Origin: Streptomyces kronopolitis | GTDB lineage: Bacteria; Actinomycetota; Actinomycetes; Streptomycetales; Streptomycetaceae | Direction of reading: 5' to 3' | Assembly (NCBI RefSeq): GCF_014646275.1 | Contig: NZ_BMND01000027.1 | Span: forward strand, 40,421-104,420 | Length of the DNA: 64,000 bases | Shown: piece after piece, positions 57,401 to 61,200 of the stretch | How positions within the stretch are numbered: position 1 is the first letter of the stretch | Layout of the letters: each line of letters begins with the position of its first letter | Program-made: the position numbers and the translations under genes | Notes under the pieces: model-generated | The model's database searches: none | What the model was told of the DNA's origin: nothing | What the model saw: only the letters and a program-made list of their open reading frames with translations

Positions 57401-58196
57401 CGGCGTCGTCGGAGAACGGCTTGCAGCGGCCGTCGGCGGCCAGGCCGCGCTGCCGGCTGAACTCGAAGAACATCGCCGGGGTGCACATCACGGCGACGCC
57501 GCCGGCCAGCGCCAGATCGCACTCGCCCCGGCGCAGCGCGTGGCAGGCCCAGTGCAGGGCGACCAGCGAGGAGGAGCAGGCGGTGTCGACCGTGACGGCG
57601 GGGCCTTCGAGGCCGAGGGTGTAGGCGATCCGGCCGGAGGCGACGGAGGTGGCGTTTCCGGCGAGGAGCAGGCCCTGGACGCCTTCGGGGAGGTCGGCGA
57701 CGCCGATGCCGTACCCGGAGGTGGCGGCGCCGACGAACACTCCGCCGTTGGAGCCGCGCACCGAGGTGGGGTCGATGCCCGCACGCTCGAAGGCTTCCCA
57801 GGCCACTTCGAGCAGCAGCCGCTGCTGCGGGTCGGTGGCCAGGGCCTCCCGTGGGCTCATCCCGAAGAACGCCGGGTCGAAGTACCCCGCGTCGTGGAGG
57901 AAGCCGCCTTCGCGGACATAGATCGAGCCGGGCTTGTCCGGGTCGGGGTCGTAGGCCGCGTCGACGTCCCAGCCGCGGTCGACGGGGAAGTCGGAGACGG
58001 CGTCTCCTCCTTCGTCGACCAGCTGCCACAGGTCTTCCGGAGTCCGCACGCTGCCGGGGTAGCGGCAGCTCATCGCGACGATGGCGATGGGCTCCTGGTC
58101 CCTGCTCTCGGCTTCGCGAAGCTGGCGACGGGTCTGCCGAAGCTCGGTCGTCACCCGCTTCAGGTACTCCATGTACTTCTCGTCGTCAGCAGCCAC
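42429..58196 (-). CDS. Three-module PKS: KS-AT-KR-ACP, KS-AT-DH-ER-KR-ACP, KS-AT-KR-ACP
   Basis: The protein has about 5255 residues from GTG 58196, giving VAADDEKYMEYLKRV, a typical docking start with GAGG upstream; GTG 58205 is in frame but badly spaced. All three ATs carry GHSIGE and HAFHS, so malonyl-CoA is expected. Module 1: KS about 35-460, AT near 665, KR near 1150 without LDD but with VWG before GGQAAYAAGN (A-type), ACP near 1452. Module 2: KS about 1520-1935, AT near 2138, DH near 2432 with HCVSGSVLLP, ER about 2880-3200 with HAAAGGVGMAA, KR near 3265 with LDD, ACP GIDSL near 3575. Module 3: KS about 3640-4048, AT near 4268, KR near 4820 with LDD, ACP near 5135. The C-terminus ends in the docking helix DEIFDFIDNDLG. 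All catalytic residues I checked are present. Products: OH, CH2, OH. Confidence 0.93.
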   Translation of the reverse strand: MAADDEKYMEYLKRVTTELRQTRRQLREAESRDQEPIAIVAMSCRYPGSVRTPEDLWQLVDEGGDAVSDFPVDRGWDVDAAYDPDPDKPGSIYVREGGFLHDAGYFDPAFFGMSPREALATDPQQRLLLEVAWEAFERAGIDPTSVRGSNGGVFVGAATSGYGIGVADLPEGVQGLLLAGNATSVASGRIAYTLGLEGPAVTVDTACSSSLVALHWACHALRRGECDLALAGGVAVMCTPAMFFEFSRQRGLAADGRCKPFSDDADGTGWSEGAGMLLVERLSDARKNGHPVLAVVRGTAINSDGASNGLTAPNGPSQQRVIRSALSRAGLSPSDVDAVDAHGTGTSLGDPIEAQALLATYGKDRADHGPLQLGSLKSNIGHTQSAAGVGSVIKMVMAMHHGSLPKSLHISEPSRHIEWSAGEVEVLTEARPWQHEGRPRRAGVSSFGISGTNAHAILEEAPADEEAPAPDADGEPARTLPLVPWVVSARSAAALRAQAAQLLTRVKRDELDLTDVGHSLTTGRTAFEHRAVVLAEDRAAALRGLEELAANGIGGPGADVVGGRTMRGATAFLFTGQGAQHAGMGRELYAAFPAFAAAFDEACALLDTHLERPLREVVFGEAPDADALHRTAFTQPALFAVEVALYRLIESWGVKPKYLVGHSIGELTAAHVAGVLSLKDACRLVAARGRLMQALPAGGAMVSLQAAEDEVLPLLERLGQRVSVAAVNGPQAVVVSGEEAAVAEIADRFESEGRKVKRLTVSHAFHSPLMEPMLEEFRAVAESVTFAEPRIPVVSNVTGELATAEQLTSPDYWVRHVRDAVRFADGVRWLAEHGVTRLLELGPGGTLTAMAQACLADAGDDDTERVFLASLRTNRPETTSLMSAMAGAFASGAPFDWSAYFAGTGARRVDLPTYAFQRERYWLESTGATPEPHEQSTVDSWRYRVEWKPLVAPSGAVPGGRWLAVVAPGEEWSEAVVDGLSECGASVERVECVSGEMDRELLAERVREAAGEESVAGVLVVGCADVVRSAVVVQALGDADVGGRVWLVTRGAVAVGRSDGGPDPVGAAVWGLGRVAALEFPDRWGGLVDLPEAVDRRALDRLVGVLADGAEDQVAVRASGVFGRRLVHAPAPAGDVDGGWQPRGTVLITGGTGALGARVARWVAERGAEHVVLTSRRGLEAPGAVELEAELSGLGVQATVAACDVADRRAVEALLSECDVDAVVHAAGVVDSVPLGDVDAEHFAEVMGAKVSGAVVLDEVLGDRELDAFVVFSSIAGVWGSGGQAAYAAGNAFVEGLVEARRARGAVGCSVAWGPWAGGGMVGAEGAEEHLLRRGLRALDPVRAVSALESAVGAGEGSVVVADVDWERFAPAFASARPSPLLEDLPEVRAALAAGAGGEVSGAGVMRERLAGLSVVERERALLELVRTHAAAVLGYHKPESLEARSAFRDLGFDSLTAVELRGRLNTETGLRLPATVVFDYPSPVDLARFLGDELFGTGADASAGLPALASVSDDPVVIVGMSCRLPGGVVTPEDLWRLVAGAEDAVTELPDDRGWDLDGLYDPTPGQPGKSYSRHGGFVSGVDQFDPAFFGISPREAVAIDPQQRLLLETSWEALERSGIDPQTLRGSRAGVFVGSNGQDYPALLLSTPEGQDGYLGTGNAAAVVSGRISYALGLEGPAVTVDTACSSSLVALHLAAQSLRSGECDVALAGGVTVMSTPGAFIEFSQQRGLAADGRCKAFSDAADGTGWGEGAGVLVVERLSDARRNGHRVLAVVAGSAVNQDGASNGLTAPNGPSQQRVIRQALAGAGLSASDVDVVEAHGTGTSLGDPIEAQALLATYGQDRDEDRPLWLGSVKSNIGHTQAAAGAAGVIKMVLALQHGVLPQTLYADEPSSHVDWSAGDVRLLTEAVAWPEGERPRRAGVSAFGVSGTNAHVVIEQAPVEESTEAAPVGDVGVVPWVVSARSREGLRAQAQRLLAHVEARPELGAPEVGFALATTRSAFEHRAVVLGTERSALVDGLRALATGGEAASVVSAVAAPEARLALLFTGQGAQRLGMGRELYDAFPVFADAFDAVCAHFDGELASPLRDVVFGEDAEPLNQTGFTQPALFAVEVALFRLVESFGVRPDYLVGHSIGELVAAHIAGVLSLEDACRLVAARGRLMQALPAGGAMVALQAAEDEVLPLLEGQEQRVSIAAINGPKSVVISGEEAAVSEIAGRFESDGRKVKRLTVSHAFHSPLMEPMLDEFRTVADSVTYAEPRIPVVSNVTGQLATAQDLTSPAYWVRHVREAVRFADGIRWLAEHEVTRFLEIGPDGTLTAMAQGCLDNDTATATDLDAGPVLIPTLRGDDRGEISAVLTAAGRAFAHGLTINWPTFFPTTPNEGTTNTPTPVDLPTYAFQHQRYWPRFTGLPAGDLGSAGLVSAQHPLLGAAVSLAGSADGADGFDGAYGSADDDAVVFTGRVSVAAQPWLAEHCVSGSVLLPGTAFLELAVRAGDQVGCAQVEELTLQAPLVLPERGAVQLQVAVGAADETGRRTLSVYSRPQDARADQPWVRHAVGVLGTDGAAPGAGLSQWPPAGAEPVSVEGLYEGLTEAGFGYGPLFRGLRQVWSRGDELFASVELPESAVPQAAGFGLHPALLDSVLHALGLVESGRADEEGSDESRGRLPFSWSGATLHASGASVLRARLTVRGPDSVALELADASGAPVATIDSLVLRPVSADGIAQAKAGGQDTALHTMDWIPLPEPATTDASTQPPISIDAAVDACEGAEVRLDLSAIGATVYPELASLPQDEVPSHVLLRLDAPDGDPAAAAHTAAHRALALLQAWLADERFAAARLVVVTQGAVTVDERRPDPALAAVWGLVRSARSEHPDRFTLVDLDAASESLAALPAALAHDEPELAVRAGQVYVPRLSRHVRPDALPVPEQSEAWCLDIAEKGTLANLRLAESPTAQAELGAGEVRIAVRAAGLNFRDVLNALGMYPGDAVALGIEGAGVVTEVGPGVTGFAPGDRVMGLFTQSFGPRAVADARTLARVPEGWSFAQAASVPVVFLTAYYALVDLGELQAGESVLVHAAAGGVGMAAVQLARHLGAEVFGTASPGKWETLRSSGLDEAHIASSRELDFERSFLAATGGRGVDVVLDSLAREFVDASLRLLPRGGRFLEMGKTDVRDPGEVAAAHEGVRYRAFDLFDAGPERIGEMLTALVALFEQDVLRPLPLTAWDVRKAPEAFRYLSQAKNVGKVVLTMPVPLDAEGTVLVTGGTGGLGALVARHLVTAHGVRHLVLSSRRGPQAPGAAALREELAALGAEVTVAACDTADREALRDLLASVPRRHPLTAVVHTAGVLDDGVLSSLTPERLDAVLVPKADAVSALHEATRGEDLAAFVVFSSVAGTFGGSGQGNYSAANAFLDAFAQARHGAGLPATALAWGPWAPGAGMTGELAEADLRRMARGGMVPFTAEQGMAAFDAAFRTAEAVYAPVRLDHAALRAPQSAPPALLRGLVTGSARRSAASAAAGGAAENLRTGLAALPPAEREPAVLELVRAQSALVLGHAGPEAVEPARDFRGLGIDSLTAVELRNRLGAATGLRLPATLVFDYPSPTALARHVRTELFGDDEAAATPVAVASRPVTGEEQLAVVAMSCRFPGGAGSPEEFWRLLADGVDALSPLPDDRGWQTGDDATRVEGGFLYDSGDFDADFFGISPREAVTMDPQQRLLLEISWETLERAGIDPATLRGSRTGVFAGTNYQGYGSAAHTLPEGAEGQLLTGHATSVTSGRVSYALGLEGPAVTVDTACSSSLVALHLAAQSLRLGECDLALAGGVTVMATPGAFVEFGRQGGLAGDGRCKAFADDADGTGWGEGAGIVLVERLSDARRNGHPVLAVLRGSAVNQDGASNGLTAPNGPSQQRVIRAALANAGLDAHEVDAVEAHGTGTSLGDPIEAQALIATYGQDRAADRPLWLGSVKSNIGHTQAAAGIAGVIKMVLALRKGVLPRTLHVTEPSSHVDWSAGEVRLLTRAVEWPRCELPRRAAVSSFGISGTNAHVVLEQYGAADDGPEAAVERDGAAPADAARAADAGADDPAGPVVWPLSARSGAALRDQAKRLRAHLTDRPDLPVRDLGYSLATTRAAFDHRAALVAEDRDAFLKGLAALARGEDTAELVRGRADTGGKLAFLFSGQGSQRAGMGRELHARFPAYAAAFDEACAEFDRHLERPLREIVFADEGTPEAALLDRTAYTQPALFAVETALHALVTSWGIRPDVLIGHSIGELTAAHVAGVLTLADACRLVAARGRLMQALPEGGAMIAVQAAEEEVRPLLAGLADRAGIAAVNGPTAVVVSGAQDTVTEIAAQLAERGRKTRRLRVSHAFHSPLMDTMLAEFGEIARGVRYAPPRVPVISNLTGEPAADADLTSPDYWVRHVREAVRFCDGVRRLEADGIRTYLELGPDGALAAMAWESLREPGEEAAALPVLRRDRPEARSALLAAANLHVRGLGAGPAALYGEGARQVELPTYAFQRRRYWLEPAGPQNGDGAAQSLDDQFWAAVEHTDPGELAERLHLSGDAPLRDVLPALSSWRHQQRERSVADGWEYRVSWRPAGDAPAPVLSGTWLLVHPAGHADRAWETALAAGLTAHGAAAVVPVEVDCARADRKSLADQLAALLGESGPVDGVLSLLGTDEEPHRGQPATPGGLAATMALVQALDDLGTGAPLWCATTGAVAVREGEAVPSPVQAAVWGLGRVAALEQPQSWGGLIDLPGEPDERAVARLCAVLEAGPGEDQIAVRGSGVFARRLVRARTPDTAPGTDEPWACTGTVLITGGTGALGAHLARRLADRGAAHLILAGRRGPRAEGAAELRDELTARGTRVTLAACDAADRDALARLLAEHPVDAVFHAAGVLDDGLLAGLDGDRLDAVLRSKMAAAAHLHELTDGLSAFVLFSSFAGTAGATGQANYAAANAYLDALAEHRHALGLPATSVAWGPWAGAGMAAGGAGDEQLVERLTRGGMNTLAPRLAVDALERALTRGDTTLTVADVDWARFVPGFTSVRPSALLADLPEARRATPERESADGDGPGGLRALRAQLAGRSETDQERVLVTLVRTQVAGVLGYDAVDAIDPKRAFSELGFDSLMAVELRNRLGLATGTQLPATLLFDHPTAAALARHLRTQVAAGDSAGALPALAELDRLEDVLADVAQDDPQRARIASRLQTLLAKWSERAEADTAADDGAGVSDRINSATADEIFDFIDNDLGMS
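48682..48802. repeat. ER-domain segment nearly identical to 59843-59963
   Basis: About 120 bases of the two enoylreductase domains differ at only a few positions, with one run of more than 80 identical bases. Confidence 0.7.
52781..52885. repeat. KS segment nearly identical to 63892-63996
   Basis: About 105 bases of two KS domains in different PKS genes agree at all but about one position. The second copy runs close to the window edge, so the shared tract may be longer. Confidence 0.65.
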
Positions 58197-58241
58197 CAAC
58201 GTCACATCCTCGAACAGAGCCGAGCGGTTCCCCGCGTCCGG

Positions 58242-61200
58242 TCACGACGTTCCCAGTTCCTTGTCGATGAGGTCGAACAGTTCGCCGGCGGTCGATGCCG
58301 ATGCCAGTTCGCCGTCGTCCTCATCGGTTTCCGCGTACGGATCCGCGCCTTGCTCCTGCTTGGTGTCGCCCTGCCAGTGCGCGGCCAGTGCCCGCAGCCG
58401 GTCGGCGATCTCGGCCCGTTCCTCGTCCCCGACCGTGGCCCCGGCGAGCGCCGCCTCCAGCCGGGTGAGCTCGCCGAGGATCGGCTGCGCACCCGAGATC
58501 TCGGGGAGGTCGATCTCGTCCAGGACATGGCGGACCAGGACGAGGGGTGTCGGGTAGTCGAAGACGAGGGTGGCGGGCAGCCTCAGCTGGGTCGCCGCGT
58601 TGAGGTGGTTGCGGAGTTCCACCGCCGTCAGCGAGTCGAAGCCCAGTTCCTTGAAGGCCTGGTCGGGTTCGATGTCCTCGGCGGATCCGTGTCCGAGGAC
58701 GAGTGCCACCTGGGTGCAGACCAGGTCGAGCAGATACTGCTCGCGGTCCGCCGGCGGCAGTGCGGCCAGTCGTGCCGCGAGGTCCTGCGCCGCTTCGGTT
58801 CCCTTCGCCGCGGCGGCGGTCGCAGTCTGGCGGCGGGCGGGTGCCCGGACCAGGCCGCGCAGCAGCGGCGGTACGGCCTCGGGGTGGGCGCGCAGCGGCG
58901 CCGTGTCGAGGTTCATCGGGAGCAACAGCGGCCGGGCCAGGTCCCGTGCGGTGTCGAGCAGGCCGAGCCCCTGTTCCGGGGTGAGGGCGAGCATGCCGCC
59001 GCGGGCCATCCGCTGGAGGTCGGCTTCGCTGAGTTCGCCCGTCATGCCGACGCCGGGGGCCCAGGCTCCCCACGCCAGCGACTGTGCGGGCAGCCCCAGT
59101 CCACCGCGCCGGCAGGCCAGTGCGTCCACGAAGGCGTTCGCGGCCGCGTAGTTGGCCTGCCCGGCGCTGCCGAACGTGCCCGCCACCGAGGAGAAGACGA
59201 CGAACGCCGCCAGGTCCTCGTGCCGGGTCAGCTCGTGCAGGTTGCTCACCGCGTCCACCTTCGGCGCGAGCACCGTGTCCAGCCGCTCGGGTGTCAGCGA
59301 GGACAGGATGCCGTCGTCGAGGACCCCGGCCGTGTGCACGACGGCGGTGAGCGGGTGCTGCGCGGGTACGGAGTCCAGCAGCGCGCGCAGGGCGTCGCGG
59401 TCGGCGCTGTCGCAGGCGGCGACGGTGACCTCGGCGCCGAGGGCGGCGAGTTCGTCGCGCAGTGCGTCGACGCCGGGAGCCTGCGCGCCGCGCCGGCTGG
59501 CCAGGAGGAGGTGGCGCACCCCGTGCTCGGTCACCAGGTGCCGGGCCACCAGTGCGCCCAGCCCGCCGGTGCCTCCGGTCACCAGGGCCGTGCCCTGCGG
59601 GTCGAGGGGCGCCGGCACGGTCAGTACGACCTTGCCGATGTGCCGGGCCTGGCTGAGGTGCCGGAAGGCCTCCGGCGCTCGGCGGACGTCCCAGGCCGTC
59701 ACCGGCAGGGGCCGCAGGGCGCCCTTCTCGAAGAGGTCGAGGAGTGCGGACAGCATCTCCCCGATGCGGTCCGGACCGGCCTCCCAGAGGTCGAACGCCC
59801 GGTAGCGCACGCCCTCGTGGTCGGCCGCGATCTCCCGTGGGTCACGGACATCGGTCTTGCCCATCTCCAGGAAACGGCCGCCGCGCGGCAGCAGCCGCAG
59901 CGAGGCGTCCACGAACTCCCGCGCCAGGGAGTCCAGCACCACATCCACACCCCGGCCACCGGTCTCGGCGAGGACGGACGGCTCGAAGTCGAGGTCACGT
60001 GAGGACGCGATGTGGGCCTGGTCCAGACCCGACGACCGCAGCGTCTCCCACTTGCCGGGGCTCGCGGTGCCGAACACCTCGGCGCCCAGATGCCGCGCCA
60101 GCTGCACGGCGGCCATACCGACGCCACCGGCGGCGGAGTGCACCAGCACCGATTCGCCCGCCTGCACCTCGCCGAGTTCCACCAGCGCGTAGTACGCCGT
60201 CAGGAACACGACGGGAACCGAGGCGGCCTGTGCGAACGACCAGTCGTCGGGGATGCGGGCCAGCAGTCGGCGGTCGGCCACCGCGAGGGGGCCGAAGGCG
60301 CCGAAGAACATGCCCATCACCCGGTCACCCGGTCGCAGGTCCGCCACTCCGGGACCGACCTCCAGCACCACCCCGGCGCCCTCACTGCCGAGTGCGCCGG
60401 CCTCACCGGGGTACATCCCCAGCGCGTTGAGCACATCGCGGAAGTTGACGCCTCCCGCGCGCACCCCGATGCGGACCTGTCCGGGCTCCAACTCGGCCGC
60501 CGCGTCCGGGCATTCGGTCAGGAGCAGGTTGTCCAGGGTGCCCTTGTCGGCGATGTCGAGCCGCCAGGCGTCCCCGTCCGTGTCGGGTCGGCGCAGCGCC
60601 TCCGTGGACGCGACCCGGGCCAGGCGCGGTACGTGCAGCGCGCCCGCCCGTATTGCGGCCTCGGGCTCGCCGCTCGCGAGGGCGCCGGGCACGGCCGCGA
60701 TCGAGGCCGCCGTGCCGTCGAGGTCCAGGAGCGTGAACCGGCCCGGGTTCTCCACCCCGGCGGCGCGCACCAGGCCCCAGACGGCGGCCTGCGCCGGGTC
60801 CGGGTGGTCGGCGTCGGAGGTGCTCACGGCGCCGTGCGTGAGGACGACCAGGCGGGAGGCGGCGAAGCGGTCGTCGGCCAGCCACTTCTGGAGCAGCGCG
60901 AGGGTGTCGTGGGCGGCGGTGTGCGCCCCGGCTGCCGCGTCGGACGGGTCCGCCGTCCTGGTGGCGCTGACGAGTACCACCGGGGGCGCCTCGTCGGCCA
61001 GCTCGCTCAGGCTGTCCGTCGCCTCCGCCCGTACGCCGGTGCCGTCCAGGGCCACGGCCAGCGCCATGTCCCCGACGACGGCCCACTGCTCGTCCGGCTG
61101 CGCGGTGGGCGTCGGCACGGTGTTCCAGTCCACCTGGAACAGCGCGTCGTGGTAGGCGGCGGCGCCGCTCACCTCACCGGAGACCTGACGCAGCGTCAAG

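Noticed and set aside
46401..60002. Long plus-strand open frames at 46401-50252, 50529-56168 and 56184-60002
   Set aside because: All lie antisense to intact PKS modules with catalytic motifs and contain no recognisable domains.
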